64,000 nt of DNA from Nakamurella multipartita DSM 44233 (GCF_000024365.1 NC_013235.1:248001-312000); one strand, 5' to 3'; shown: positions 16,433-27,365, numbered from the stretch's first letter. Notes: generated by a model not told the origin, from the sequence alone. Numbers and translations are program-made.

Positions 16433-17803
16433 ATGCGGTCAATCGCGCGTGAGGGACAGGATCCGGATCGGCCCGTGGAACTGGTGGTGCACGCCCCGCG
16501 GGCGCTCGTCGACGGGCGGGAACAGGCGGTCAGCGTGGCCGTGCGGTTGGGGCGCATCGTCGGCCTGGCGCCGCTGGGCACGGCCCCACCGAGCCGGCTG
16601 GTCGCCACCCTGACCGACGACGAGGTGCTGATCCCCGGTCTGGTGGACACCCACGTGCACATCAACGAGCCCGGGCGCACCGAGTGGGAGGGCTTCGACA
16701 CGGCCACCGCCGCGGCCGCCGCGGCCGGGGTCACCACGTTGATCGACATGCCGCTCAACTCGCTGCCGCCGACGCTGAACGCGGCCGCGCTGGCCACCAA
16801 GCGGGCCGCCGCCCGCGGCCGGTGCCGGGTCGACGTGGGTTTCTGGGGCGGCTGCGTGCCGACCAACCTGGCCGACCTGCCGGAGCTGTTCGCGGCCGGC
16901 GTCTTCGGCGTCAAATGCTTCCTGCAGGACTCCGGCGTCCCCGAATTCCCCCCGGTGACCACCGCCGAGATGCGGGCGGCCATGCGGACCATCGCCGAGG
17001 TCGGCGGGCTGCTGCTGGTGCACGCGGAGGATCCCGGGGTGCTGCACACCTCGCCGACCCCGCAGGGCCGGGATTACCAGGCATTCGTGGCCTCCCGGCC
17101 CGAGGCGGCCGAGACCGCCGCCGTCCAAGCGTGTATCGAGGCGGCCGCGATCACCCGCTGCCGCACCCACATCGTGCACCTGTCCAGCGCCGGCGGCGTC
17201 GCCCTGATCCGCCGGGCCAAGGCCGACGGCGTGCCGATCACCGCCGAAACATGTCCGCATTACCTGGTTTTCGATGCGGAGGACATCCCCGACGGGTCCC
17301 CGCAGTACAAGTGCTGCCCGCCGATCCGGGGCCGGGCCGATCAGGAGGCGCTCTGGGCCGGGCTGGCCGACGGCACGATCGACATCGTGGTCAGCGACCA
17401 TTCCCCCAGCACGGCCGAGCTCAAGCTGCTGGAAGTCGGTGACCTGGGCCTGGCCTGGGGCGGGATCGGTGGCCTGCAGTTCGGTTTCGCCGCGGTGTGG
17501 GCGGAGGCGAACCGGCGCGGGGTGCCGTTGGCCGACGTGGTGCGCTGGATGTCCACCGGCCCGGCGACGCTGGCCGGCCTGGACCACAAGGGGCGGCTGG
17601 AGGTCGGCGCCGACGCCGATCTGGTGATCCTGGCCGAGGCCGAGACCTTCACCGTCACCGACGGGATGATCCGGCACCGCAACCGGATCACCCCGTACCT
17701 GGGCCGGGAGCTGCGCGGGGTGGTGCGGGCGCGCTGGCTGCGCGGCACGGAGCTGTCCGACGATCTGGTCGCCGGCCGGTTGATCAGTCACGAACCCGGC
17801 TGA
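16433..17803 (+). CDS. allB: Allantoinase (intact copy)
   Basis: A 456-residue amidohydrolase that opens (S)-allantoin to allantoate. The dinuclear metal site is readable in order: [16 protein letters not shown] (HxH), the carbamylated-Lys segment GVKCFLQDSG, LLVHAEDPG, HIVHLSSAGG and VVSDHSP (catalytic Asp). The C-terminal beta domain holds RHRNRITPYLGREL. It is the first gene of plus-strand block I with allantoicase, HIU hydrolase and uricase. A diverged second copy at 21992-23359 carries a stop codon; at the matching site this copy has TGG for W356. Confidence 0.95.
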   Translation: MRSIAREGQDPDRPVELVVHAPRALVDGREQAVSVAVRLGRIVGLAPLGTAPPSRLVATLTDDEVLIPGLVDTHVHINEPGRTEWEGFDTATAAAAAAGVTTLIDMPLNSLPPTLNAAALATKRAAARGRCRVDVGFWGGCVPTNLADLPELFAAGVFGVKCFLQDSGVPEFPPVTTAEMRAAMRTIAEVGGLLLVHAEDPGVLHTSPTPQGRDYQAFVASRPEAAETAAVQACIEAAAITRCRTHIVHLSSAGGVALIRRAKADGVPITAETCPHYLVFDAEDIPDGSPQYKCCPPIRGRADQEALWAGLADGTIDIVVSDHSPSTAELKLLEVGDLGLAWGGIGGLQFGFAAVWAEANRRGVPLADVVRWMSTGPATLAGLDHKGRLEVGADADLVILAEAETFTVTDGMIRHRNRITPYLGRELRGVVRARWLRGTELSDDLVAGRLISHEPG

Positions 17804-17837
17804 GCGGCCCGTCGCCGGGTCGCGCGGGCCGTCCCCT

Positions 17838-17843
17838 TAGGCT
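17838..17843 (+). promoter_or_regulatory. Possible internal -10 TAGGCT before allantoicase
   Basis: TAGGCT lies in the 83-base gap between allantoinase and allantoicase, 43 bases before the ATG at 17887. It matches the TANNCT hexamers used elsewhere here, so allantoicase may have its own start besides read-through. No good -35 is seen. Confidence 0.25.
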
Positions 17844-17886
17844 CGGACCCACCGATCCAGATGCGGACACCAGCGGGAGAGCGCGC

Positions 17887-18969
17887 ATGAAGCGGACCGA
17901 TCTGAACCTGGCCAGCCGGGCCCTGGGCGCATCGGTGCGCTACGTCAGCGACGAGTTCTTCGCCCCGTGCGAGGCGTTGCTGATGCCGGGCGCACCCGTG
18001 CACGACGTGAGCACCTTCGGCCCGCACGGGAAGATCTACGACGGGTGGGAGACCCGGCGCCGGCGCACCCCCGGTCACGACTGGGCCGTCGTGGCCCTCG
18101 GCGTTCCCGGCGTGCTGCACGAGATCGTCGTCGACACGGCGTTTTTCCGCGGCAACTACCCGCCCGAGGTGTCGATGGAGGCGACCTGGCTGGACGGTGC
18201 GCCCGACCGGGCCGCGCTGGATGCCGCGGAATGGACGACGATCGTGCCGATCTCCGCGGCCCGCGGCGACACCGCCAACACCTACCGCGTCTACAACAGC
18301 CAGGCCTTCACCCATGTCCGGCTCAACATCTATCCCGACGGTGGGGTGGCCCGGCTGCGGGTCCTGGGCACCGCGGTGCCCGACCCGCGGGTGCTGGGCG
18401 ATCGGATCGATCTGGCCGCGATTCACCACGGCGGGGACATCGCCGAATGCTCGGACATGTTCTATTCCGACGCCCGCCACGTGCTCTATCCCGGCATCGC
18501 CGAGTCGATGGCCGACGGCTGGGAGACCGCGCGGCGGCGGACCGCCGGCAACGACTACCTGGTGGTCACCCTGGCCGGCCCGGCCGAGCTGGAGTTCGTC
18601 ACCATCGACACCGGCTACTTCCTGGGCAATGCCCCTGGGCGGGTGCGTCTTTCGGCCCGGCGAACCGACACCTCGGCCTGGCGGGAGATCGTGCCCGAGC
18701 GTGCGATCTCGCCGGATGCGCGCAACCGGTTCCGGGTGCTGGCCGACCGGCAGGTCACCGCGGTCCGGGTGGACGTCTACCCCGACGGCGGGTTCTCCCG
18801 GCTGCACCTGATGGGCAAGCTGCTGCCCGAGGCGCTGTCCCGGGCGATCGCCCACTGGCTAGAGCGGCTGCCGAAATCGGCCTCGGCCACGGTGCTGGCC
18901 GAGGCCGGCCTGGGCGGCATCCCGCTCGGTGAACTGCGCGAGGACCAGCTGCTGACACTGGCCTGGTGA
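17887..18969 (+). CDS. alc: Allantoicase
   Basis: A 360-residue enzyme that hydrolyses allantoate to (S)-ureidoglycolate and urea. The protein is built of two homologous jelly-roll halves: each contains an IYDGWETRRRRTPGHDW- or MADGWETARRRTAGNDY-type segment (about residues 50 and 210), a VDTAFFRGNYP or IDTGYFLGNAP segment, and an R(L/V)xxYPDGGxxRL segment. Length is normal for bacterial allantoicases. The ATG at 17887 follows GCGGGAGAGCGC. Urea released here can feed the urease encoded at 53.8-59.9 kb. Confidence 0.95.
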   Translation: MKRTDLNLASRALGASVRYVSDEFFAPCEALLMPGAPVHDVSTFGPHGKIYDGWETRRRRTPGHDWAVVALGVPGVLHEIVVDTAFFRGNYPPEVSMEATWLDGAPDRAALDAAEWTTIVPISAARGDTANTYRVYNSQAFTHVRLNIYPDGGVARLRVLGTAVPDPRVLGDRIDLAAIHHGGDIAECSDMFYSDARHVLYPGIAESMADGWETARRRTAGNDYLVVTLAGPAELEFVTIDTGYFLGNAPGRVRLSARRTDTSAWREIVPERAISPDARNRFRVLADRQVTAVRVDVYPDGGFSRLHLMGKLLPEALSRAIAHWLERLPKSASATVLAEAGLGGIPLGELREDQLLTLAW

Positions 18970-18986
18970 GTCGAGATACTGGCGTC

Positions 18987-19328
18987 ATGACCATCGTCCG
19001 GCTCAGCACTCACGTCCTGGACACGACCGTCGGCCGGCCCGCCGGTGGCATCCCCGCCAACCTGGAAAGCCTGACTCCGGAAGGTGTATCGGAGGTGGGC
19101 CGGGGCCGCACCGACGATGACGGGCGGGTCTTCCAGCTCAACGCGACCGGCCTGGCCCCGGGCCGGTACCGGCTCACCCTGGAGACCGAGGACTACTTCC
19201 GGGCGCGTCATGGAGCGGTGTTCTACCCGTCCATCGCCGTCTCGTTCGAGCTGTCCGGCGACCGGGATCATTACCACATTGCCGTGCTGACCAGCACGTA
19301 TTCGTACTCCACCTATCTGGGCAGCTGA
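18987..19328 (+). CDS. uraH: 5-Hydroxyisourate hydrolase (copy 1, altered C-terminal signature)
   Basis: A 113-residue transthyretin-like protein that hydrolyses 5-hydroxyisourate to OHCU. Visible family features are STHVLDTTVGRPAGGIP with the first catalytic His, TDDDGRV with the conserved Arg, and HYHIAVL with the second His. The C-terminus reads YSTYLGS rather than the canonical YRGS, so the Arg of that active-site signature is replaced by Leu. Copy 2 at 33923-34279 has the normal YRGS. Activity of copy 1 may be reduced or its ligand changed. Start is the ATG at 18987. Confidence 0.88.
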   Translation: MTIVRLSTHVLDTTVGRPAGGIPANLESLTPEGVSEVGRGRTDDDGRVFQLNATGLAPGRYRLTLETEDYFRARHGAVFYPSIAVSFELSGDRDHYHIAVLTSTYSYSTYLGS

Positions 19329-19404
19329 CAGCGCAGCGACACAACACCGTCACATTTGTTTGCCAGCATGGGCAGGCCAGTCGAACGAGGGAGCGGACGG
19401 ACAG

Positions 19405-20298
19405 ATGGCGATCGTGCTCGGGAAGAACCAGTACGGCAAGGCCGAGGTGCGGATGGTCTACGTCGACCGCAGCACCCCCGTCCACGCCATCACGGATGTC
19501 AACGTGACCAGCCAACTGATCGGTGATTTCACCGACACCCACCTGACCGGCGCGAACGACGCCGTCATCGCCACCGACACCCAGAAGAACACGGTGTACG
19601 CGATGGCCCGCACCGGCGGCGTCGGCTCGCCGGAAGAATTCGCGCTGCGCCTGGCCCGCAACTACGTCGACAAGTACGAGCAGGTCACCGGGGCCCGGAT
19701 GGCCGTCGAGCAGTATTCGTGGGACCGGATCGTCACCGCGGCCGGCCCGCACGACCACGCCTTCTCCAAGGGCACCGCCGAGACCCGGACCGCGGTGGTG
19801 CGCAAGGACGGGGCCGCCGAGACGGTGATCTCCGGGCTGACCGGGCTGGTCGTGCTCAAGTCCACCGGCAGCGAGTTCTGGGGCTTCCCCGAGGTCGAGT
19901 ACACCTCGCTGGTGGAGACCAACGATCGGATCCTGGCCACCGCGGTGACCGCCCGCTGGCTGTACACGACCAGCGAGCTGGACTGGGATGCGGCGTTCAC
20001 CGCGGTGCGGGGCGCCCTGCTGGAGAACTTCGCGAATACGCACAGCCTGTCGCTGCAGCAGACGCTGTACGCGATGGGCAAGGGGGCGTTGGAGGCGGTG
20101 CCGGAGATCGCCGAGATCCGGCTGTCCCTGCCGAACAAGCACCACTTCCTGGTCGATCTGGACAAGTGGGACCTGGACAACCCGAACCAGGTCTTCTACG
20201 CGGCTGACCGGCCCTACGGGCTGATCGAGGCGGCGATCCTGCGGGACGACGCCGAGGTGCCGGACGGCGCCTGGGAGGGGATCGCCGCGTTCATCTGA
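19405..20298 (+). CDS. uox: Urate oxidase (copy 1)
   Basis: A 297-residue cofactor-free uricase made of two T-fold domains, oxidising urate to 5-hydroxyisourate with release of hydrogen peroxide. Expected residues are present: the catalytic Lys in QYGKAEVRMVYV, Thr in ATDTQKNTVYA, the Gln segment LSLQQTLYAMG and the His in LPNKHHFLVDL. The ATG at 19405 is chosen because the frame upstream is unconserved and AGGGAGCGGACGGA precedes it. It follows uraH copy 1 in block I; copy 2 is at 33008-33916. Confidence 0.94.
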   Translation: MAIVLGKNQYGKAEVRMVYVDRSTPVHAITDVNVTSQLIGDFTDTHLTGANDAVIATDTQKNTVYAMARTGGVGSPEEFALRLARNYVDKYEQVTGARMAVEQYSWDRIVTAAGPHDHAFSKGTAETRTAVVRKDGAAETVISGLTGLVVLKSTGSEFWGFPEVEYTSLVETNDRILATAVTARWLYTTSELDWDAAFTAVRGALLENFANTHSLSLQQTLYAMGKGALEAVPEIAEIRLSLPNKHHFLVDLDKWDLDNPNQVFYAADRPYGLIEAAILRDDAEVPDGAWEGIAAFI

Positions 20299-20320
20299 GC
20301 CCGGTCGGGGGCCCGCCGGC

Positions 20321-20587
20321 TCACAGGTGGCGCGCGGCGTCCTGGATCAGCAGCTCGAGGTGGCTGCGGGTCATGGTCCCGGGATCGAAGGACACGACGA
20401 CGGTGGTGTCGATGGCGTCGACGCCCTCCACCCCGGGCATCCGCAGCGCGGTCAGGTACTGGGCGATCCGCCGGGCATCACGCGCCGGACGGGGCTGCTC
20501 GAAGTGCACGGCGAGCACGGTGTCCGCGCCGGTGGTCTCGATCGACAGGTCGGTGAGGTCGGGGGCGGTCATGGTGAGAGTGGCCAT
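20321..20587 (-). CDS. Small hypothetical protein, possible heavy-metal-associated-like fold
   Basis: An 88-residue protein with alternating strands and helices (LSIETTGADTVLAVHFEQP, then DTTVVVSFDPGTMTRSHLELLIQDAARHL) resembling the beta-alpha-beta-beta-alpha-beta layout of HMA/ferredoxin-like domains. It lacks the CxxC metal motif, so metal transport is not supported. It ends 22 bases from urate oxidase copy 1, convergent with it. Function unknown. Confidence 0.5.
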   Translation of the reverse strand: MATLTMTAPDLTDLSIETTGADTVLAVHFEQPRPARDARRIAQYLTALRMPGVEGVDAIDTTVVVSFDPGTMTRSHLELLIQDAARHL

Positions 20588-20652
20588 ACAAAAGCTGACG
20601 TCCGTTCGGCGCGGGGGTTGTCCACGTCGCGAAGAAACCCACCTGGCCGGTC

Positions 20653-20681
20653 GGTCACCGGGCGCTGAGCGCCCGGTGACC
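20653..20681. terminator. GC-rich hairpin downstream of ohr
   Basis: GGTCACCGGGCGC at 20653-20665 and its exact complement at 20669-20681 enclose a TGA loop. It lies in the gap between the ohr gene, whose end is at 20707, and the small hypothetical gene, so it probably ends minus-strand transcription from ohr. No T-run follows, as is common in high-GC genomes. Confidence 0.6.
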
Positions 20682-20706
20682 GTGAGCCGCGTTCGGCCCG
20701 AACCGG

Positions 20707-21126
20707 TCAGGCGTCCCGGACCGACAGGGTGACCTCGACGTTGCCGCGGATCGCCTTGGAGTACGGGCAGCGCTGATGGGCCTGCTCCAGCAGGTCGGCC
20801 GCGGCGGCGCGGTCGGCCCGGGGCAGTTCCCCGGTGATCGCGGCCGCCAGGTGGAAGCCGTCCTCGCCCTTGACCAGGCCGATCTGCACGCTGACCGACG
20901 AATCGGTGGCGTCCACCCCGGCCGCCTTGGCCAGGTTCTTGAGCGCGGAGTGGAAGCAGGCCGCGTACCCGGCCGCGAACAGCTGCTCGGGGTTGGTGGG
21001 ATCACCGGGGCCGGCGCCCGGCCGCGGCGTGGTCAAGGCCAGGTCCAGCACACCGTCGTCGGTGCGGGAACGGCCGTTGCGGCCTTCTCCGGTGGAGGTG
21101 GCGGTCGTCTGGTAGACGACGGTCAT
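20707..21126 (-). CDS. ohr: Organic hydroperoxide resistance protein (Ohr/OsmC family)
   Basis: A 139-residue thiol peroxidase that reduces organic hydroperoxides. The two redox cysteines are in place: YAACFHSALK (about residue 56) and QRCPYSKAIRGNVEVTL (about residue 121). The opening TTATSTGEGRNGRSR and NPEQLFAAGYAACF are typical of Ohr rather than OsmC. It sits 21 bases after the ureidoglycine aminohydrolase gene on the same strand and may be co-transcribed with it, perhaps protecting against peroxide formed by uricase (inference). Confidence 0.9.
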   Translation of the reverse strand: MTVVYQTTATSTGEGRNGRSRTDDGVLDLALTTPRPGAGPGDPTNPEQLFAAGYAACFHSALKNLAKAAGVDATDSSVSVQIGLVKGEDGFHLAAAITGELPRADRAAAADLLEQAHQRCPYSKAIRGNVEVTLSVRDA

Positions 21127-21147
21127 GAGTGGTTCAATCGGGGTCGG

Positions 21148-21981
21148 TCAGGCGAACTGACGGCTCAGGGTGGCGTGCCGGTTGACATCCTTGTACAGCA
21201 GGTAGCGGAAGCGGCCGGGGCCCCCGGCGTAACAGGCCTGCGGGCAGAAGGCGCGCAGCCACATGAAGTCGCCCTCCTGGACCTCGACCCAGTCCTGGTT
21301 GAGCAGATAGACGGCCTTGCCCTCGAGCACGTACAGCCCGTGCTCCATGACGTGGGTCTCCGGGAAGGTGATCGCACCGCCCGGCTGGAAGGTCACGATG
21401 TTCACGTGCATGTCGTGGCGCAGGTCGGTCGGGTCGGCGAAGCGCTGGGTCACCCAGGCCCCGTTCGTCCCCGGCATCTCCACGCCCTCCACCTGCTCGT
21501 CCGAGGTGAAGAACGCGGTCGGCAGGTCCAGGCCCTCGACCCGCTGGTAGGCCTTGCGGATCCAGTGGAACCGGGCCGGCGCGTCACCGCGGTGATGGAT
21601 CGTCCAGTCGGCCCCGGGCGGGATGAACCCGTACCCGCCGGAGGTCATCTCGTGCTTGTCGCCGTCGACGGTGACGACGAGCTCGCCCTCCATCAGGAAC
21701 AGTACGGTCTCCGCGTTGGGGTCCGTCTCCGGCCGGTCGCTGCCGCCGCCGGGGGAGACCTCGACGATGTACTGGGAGAACGTCTCGGCGAAGCCGGACA
21801 GCGGCCGGGCGATCACCCAGAGCCGGGTGTTCGTCCAGAACGGCAGGAAGCTGGTGACGATGTCGCGCATGGTGCCGCGCGGCAGCACCGCGTAGGCCTC
21901 GGTGAAGACGGCCCGGTTGGTGGTCAGCTCGGTCTGTGCCGGCAGCCCGCCCGTGGGTGCGTAGTAGGTGTTGAAGTTCAT
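21148..21981 (-). CDS. allE: (S)-Ureidoglycine aminohydrolase
   Basis: A 277-residue bicupin enzyme that releases ammonia from (S)-ureidoglycine to give (S)-ureidoglycolate, using Mn2+. The N-terminal cupin covers the LFLMEGELVVTVDGDKHEM and GYGFIPPGADWTIHH region; the C-terminal catalytic cupin shows ETHVMEHGLYVLEGKAVYL, with metal-binding Glu/His residues, and GDFMWLRAFCPQACYAGG. Its substrate is normally made by allantoate amidohydrolase (AllC), which is not in this window, where allantoate is handled by allantoicase instead. It lies directly after allantoinase copy 2; ATG start at 21981. Confidence 0.92.
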   Translation of the reverse strand: MNFNTYYAPTGGLPAQTELTTNRAVFTEAYAVLPRGTMRDIVTSFLPFWTNTRLWVIARPLSGFAETFSQYIVEVSPGGGSDRPETDPNAETVLFLMEGELVVTVDGDKHEMTSGGYGFIPPGADWTIHHRGDAPARFHWIRKAYQRVEGLDLPTAFFTSDEQVEGVEMPGTNGAWVTQRFADPTDLRHDMHVNIVTFQPGGAITFPETHVMEHGLYVLEGKAVYLLNQDWVEVQEGDFMWLRAFCPQACYAGGPGRFRYLLYKDVNRHATLSRQFA

Positions 21982-21991
21982 GGTGATCCTT

Positions 21992-23359
21992 TCAGGCTGC
22001 GGGTCCGGTGACGGCGGGCTGGGGTGCTGCGGTCCGCGACAGCAACCGCCCGCGGTGCGCGTCGCCGACCAGCTCCTCGCCGCGCAGCCAGGTGCTGCGG
22101 ACGACGCCGGACAGCGTACGTCCGGCGTACGGGGTGATCGGGTTGCGATGGCGCAGCCGGGCGGCGTCGACGGTGAAGGTGTCCTCCGGCGCGAGGACGG
22201 CCAGGTCGGCGTCCCGGCCGACCACCAGAGCGCCCTTGCGGTCCAGGCCGGCCAGCGCGGCGGGGGTGGTGGACATCCAGCGGGTGACGTCGGCGAGGCC
22301 GAAACCGCGCCGCTTCGCCTCGGTTCAGACGGCGGGCAGGGCGACCTGCAGCCCGGCGATGCCGCCCCAGGCCACCCCGAAGTCGCCGGAGTCGAGCTGC
22401 TTGAGCTCCGGGGTGCACGGGGAGTGGTCGGAGACGACGCAGTCGATCGTGCCGTCGGCCAGGCCCTGCCAGAGCAGCTCGCGGTTGTCCGCCTCCCGGA
22501 TCGGCGGGCAGCACTTGAACTGGGTAGCCCCGGCGGCGATCTCGTCGGCATCGAAAACCAGGTAGTGCGGGCAGGTCTCGACCGTGATCCGGACCCCGTC
22601 CCGCTTGGCCGAGGCGATCATGGGCAGGCCGTCGCTGCTGGACAGGTGCAGGATGTGCGCCCGGGCACCCGTCCACCGGGCGGCCTCGATGACGTGGGCG
22701 ATGGCGGTGTTCTCCGCGCCCCGCGGCCGGGAGGCCAGGAACTGTGCGTACCGGGCGCCGTGGGCGGCCGGGGAGTGCTCGATCGCGCCGGCGTCCTCGG
22801 CGTGCACGATCATCAGCCCGTCGAACTCGCGGATCACCGTGAGGTAGTCGATCAGGTCGGCCGGGGTCAGCGGCGGGAACTCCGGCACCCCCGAATCGAG
22901 CAGGAAACACTTGAACCCGAACACCCCGGCCTCGTGCAGGCCGGGCAGCGATCCGCTGTTACCGGGGACCGCGCCGCCCCAGAAACCGACGTCGACGTAA
23001 GCTTTCTCGGCCGCGACGGCCCGCTTGACCGCCAGCGCCGGGACGTCGACGGTCGGCGGCACGCTGTTCAGCGGCATGTCGACGATGGTGGTCACGCCGC
23101 CGGCGGCCGCGGCCCGGGTGGCCGAGGCGAAGCCCTCCCACTCGGTGCGGCCGGGCTCGTTGACGTGCACGTGGGTGTCCACCATGCCGGGCAGCAGCAC
23201 CTCGTCGGCGCGCAGCTCGACGGTCCGGGCGGCGTCCAGCTCGGCGTCATAGGGTTCGATCGCGCTGATGCGGCCGTCGGCCACCGCGATCGCGGCGGGT
23301 CGTTCACCGCCGGGCAGCACCGCGCGCCGGGCGCGGACGAGCAGGTCGTAGCGGGTCAC
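21992..23359 (-). pseudogene. allB: Allantoinase copy 2 with an in-frame TGA at a conserved Trp
   Basis: From the GTG at 23359 (preceded by AAGGAGGTG) the frame encodes 344 residues, then TGA at 22327-22325, then continues in the same frame for 110 codons to a proper stop at 21992. All metal-site segments lie before the break ([52 protein letters not shown]). The missing part corresponds to the C-terminal domain ([33 protein letters not shown]). In copy 1 the aligned codon is TGG within AAVWAEANRRG. The change is TGG to TGA: a nonsense mutation, sequence error or, less likely, read-through. Confidence 0.85.
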
Positions 23360-23414
23360 GTCGATTCACCTCCTTGTGAAAGCGCACCTGGGTGAGTGCG
23401 AAAGTAGCTGTGGT

Positions 23415-24548
23415 TCAGAGTGAGTCGGCGATCCGCCGGCCCAGGCGTTCCAGCAGCGGCCCGGGATCGTCGATGCAGCGCTGCACGTCGGACTCGATGT
23501 CGGTCAGCGCGTACGCCTGCCGCACGCCGGCGGCGGTCAGCTGGTCGGTCGACAGCAGGTTCCGACCGGCGACCGCGACCACCGGCACCCCGGCCGCGCG
23601 GGCCGCCGCCGCGACGCCGGCCGGCGCCTTGCCGTGCAACGTCTGCTCGTCCAGCGACCCCTCCCCGGTCACCACCAGGTCCGCTCCGCCGAGCTGCGTG
23701 GCGAAGCCGCTGAGTTCGAGCATCAGCTCGATACCGGGTCGGGCGGTGGCGTGCAGCACGGCGACCGCCGCGAAGCCGACCCCCCCGGCGGCTCCGGCCC
23801 CGGCCACCTCGGCGGCCGGGTGCCCGTTCGGGCCCTCGGCCACCCCCAGCGCCCGGGCCAGCGCGCCCGACCACACCCGCAAGGCGCCGTCCAACCGGGC
23901 GACATCGTCCGGGGTGGCCCCCTTCTGCGGGCCGTAGACGGCGGCCGCACCGTGATCGCCGAGCAGCGGGTTGTCCACGTCGCTGGCCAGCACCACGTCG
24001 GTCTCGGCCAGAGCCGGATGCAGGCCGGTCAGATCGACCGCGGCGACGTGCTCCAGGCCGCCGCCTCCGTCCGGCACCGGCTGCCCGTCGGCGTCCAGAA
24101 TGCGGGCGCCGAGCGCGGTGAGCATGCCTGCGCCGCCGTCGGTGCTGGCGCTGCCGCCGATGGCCAGGACGAGTCGGCGACACCCGGCGTCCAGCGCGGC
24201 CGCGATCACCTGCCCGACGCCGACGCTGGACGCGGTGAGCGGGGCGAGCACCCCACCGGGCAGCCGGACCAGCCCGCACGCATCGGCCAGTTCGACCACC
24301 GCGGTCCGATCCTGGCGCGCGTAGCCGGTCGAAACCGGTTGCCCGGTCGGGCCGGCGGCGGTGACCGGCACCAGGTGGAAGCCGGCGGCGACCGCGGCGT
24401 CCAGCGTGCCGTCCCCGCCGTCGGCGACGGGCACGGCGAGTACCTCGGTGCCCGGAGCGCCCGCCCGGATCCCGGCCGCGACATGGGCCGCGACGTCGCT
24501 CGCGCGCATCGAACCCTTGAACTTGTCCGGCGCGACCAGGACCTTCAT
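23415..24548 (-). CDS. glxK: Glycerate kinase
   Basis: A 377-residue GlxK/GarK-family kinase that phosphorylates D-glycerate, feeding carbon from glyoxylate into glycolysis. Family landmarks are the N-terminal VLVAPDKFKGSMRASDVA, VPVADGGDGTLDAAVAAG, LAIGGSASTDGGAGMLTALG near residue 125 and the C-terminal VTGEGSLDEQTLHGKAP. Length is normal (about 375-380). It ends the gcl, glxR, glxK glyoxylate-to-glycerate set, 14 bases after gcl, and is followed by the broken allantoinase. The ATG follows GAAAGGG. Confidence 0.93.
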   Translation of the reverse strand: MKVLVAPDKFKGSMRASDVAAHVAAGIRAGAPGTEVLAVPVADGGDGTLDAAVAAGFHLVPVTAAGPTGQPVSTGYARQDRTAVVELADACGLVRLPGGVLAPLTASSVGVGQVIAAALDAGCRRLVLAIGGSASTDGGAGMLTALGARILDADGQPVPDGGGGLEHVAAVDLTGLHPALAETDVVLASDVDNPLLGDHGAAAVYGPQKGATPDDVARLDGALRVWSGALARALGVAEGPNGHPAAEVAGAGAAGGVGFAAVAVLHATARPGIELMLELSGFATQLGGADLVVTGEGSLDEQTLHGKAPAGVAAAARAAGVPVVAVAGRNLLSTDQLTAAGVRQAYALTDIESDVQRCIDDPGPLLERLGRRIADSL

Positions 24549-24562
24549 CGGTACAAACCCTT

Positions 24563-26368
<1,806 letters not shown>

Positions 26369-26378
26369 GATGGTGTCC

Positions 26379-27293
26379 TTAGCTGGCTGAGTCTGACGGG
26401 GAATCGGGGTTCTGGCCGGAGAGCCGGAGTACGCCGCGCAGCAGGGCCGAGTGGTCCAGCCCCCCGTCGCCGTTGGCCACGGCGGAGGCCATCAGTTGCG
26501 CGACCACGGCACCGAGCGGGATCACCACACCGGCCTCGCGGGCGGCGGAGGTCACGATGCCCAGATCCTTGTGGTGCAGCTCGATCCGGAAGCCCGGGTT
26601 GAAGGTGCGGCCGAGCATGTTGGCCCCCTTCTGGTCGAGGACCTTGCTGCCGGCCAGCCCGCCGCCAAGGACCTTGAGGGCGGCCTCGGTGTCGACGCCG
26701 TAGGCCTCGACGAAGGCGACGGCCTCGGCCAGCAGCTGGATGTTGCCGGCGACGATCAGCTGGTTGGCCGCCTTGACGGTCTGCCCGGCGCCGTTGGGCC
26801 CCACGTGCACGACGGTCTTGCCGACCGCGTTGAAAACGTCGGCCGCGGCGTCGAAGTCGTCCTTTTCGCCGCCGACCATGATGGACAGGGCGGCATTCTT
26901 GGCGCCGGCCTCACCACCGGAGACCGGGGCGTCGAGCAGCCGGAAACCCTGCTCCTTGGCCTGCGCCGCCAGCTCGGTGGTCACATCGGGCCGGATGGAG
27001 GAGAAGTCGATGATCAGCGTGCCCGGCTTGGCGTTCTGGAAGACGCCGTCGGTGCCGTCGGACCCGGCCAGTACCTGCCGCACGTCCGGGGAGTCGGGCA
27101 CCATGATCGCCACGACGTCGGCCTCGCGGACCGCGTCGGCGATGCTGGTCGCCCCCTTGCCGCCGGCCGCGACGAGCGCGTCGACCTTGGCCTGGCTGCG
27201 GTTGTAGCCGACGACGTCGAACCCGGCGTTCACCAGGTGACCGGCCATCGGGCCGCCCATGATGCCCAGGCCGATGAAAGCAACGGTGGTCAT
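26379..27293 (-). CDS. glxR: Tartronate semialdehyde reductase (2-hydroxy-3-oxopropionate reductase)
   Basis: A 304-residue beta-hydroxyacid dehydrogenase reducing tartronate semialdehyde to D-glycerate with NAD(P)H. Motifs in order: the dinucleotide fold [20 protein letters not shown] at the N-terminus, the substrate-binding [13 protein letters not shown] near residue 120, and the catalytic Lys in [15 protein letters not shown] near 172. The ATG at 27293 follows GAAGGAGACATCA, so it is preferred over the upstream in-frame start. It lies directly before gcl. A 284-base repeat-bearing gap separates it from the upstream hyi gene. Confidence 0.94.
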   Translation of the reverse strand: MTTVAFIGLGIMGGPMAGHLVNAGFDVVGYNRSQAKVDALVAAGGKGATSIADAVREADVVAIMVPDSPDVRQVLAGSDGTDGVFQNAKPGTLIIDFSSIRPDVTTELAAQAKEQGFRLLDAPVSGGEAGAKNAALSIMVGGEKDDFDAAADVFNAVGKTVVHVGPNGAGQTVKAANQLIVAGNIQLLAEAVAFVEAYGVDTEAALKVLGGGLAGSKVLDQKGANMLGRTFNPGFRIELHHKDLGIVTSAAREAGVVIPLGAVVAQLMASAVANGDGGLDHSALLRGVLRLSGQNPDSPSDSAS

Positions 27294-27365
27294 TGATGTC
27301 TCCTTCACGATCTTGTTGGTGGTGGCCGGCTCCCGCCGGTGCTGCCCGGGTGCTGCCCCGGTCTC

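Noticed and set aside
22325..22327. Selenocysteine at the TGA in allantoinase copy 2
   Set aside because: The aligned residue in the intact copy is Trp, not Cys or Sec, and the position is outside the metal site. A nonsense mutation or base error explains it better.
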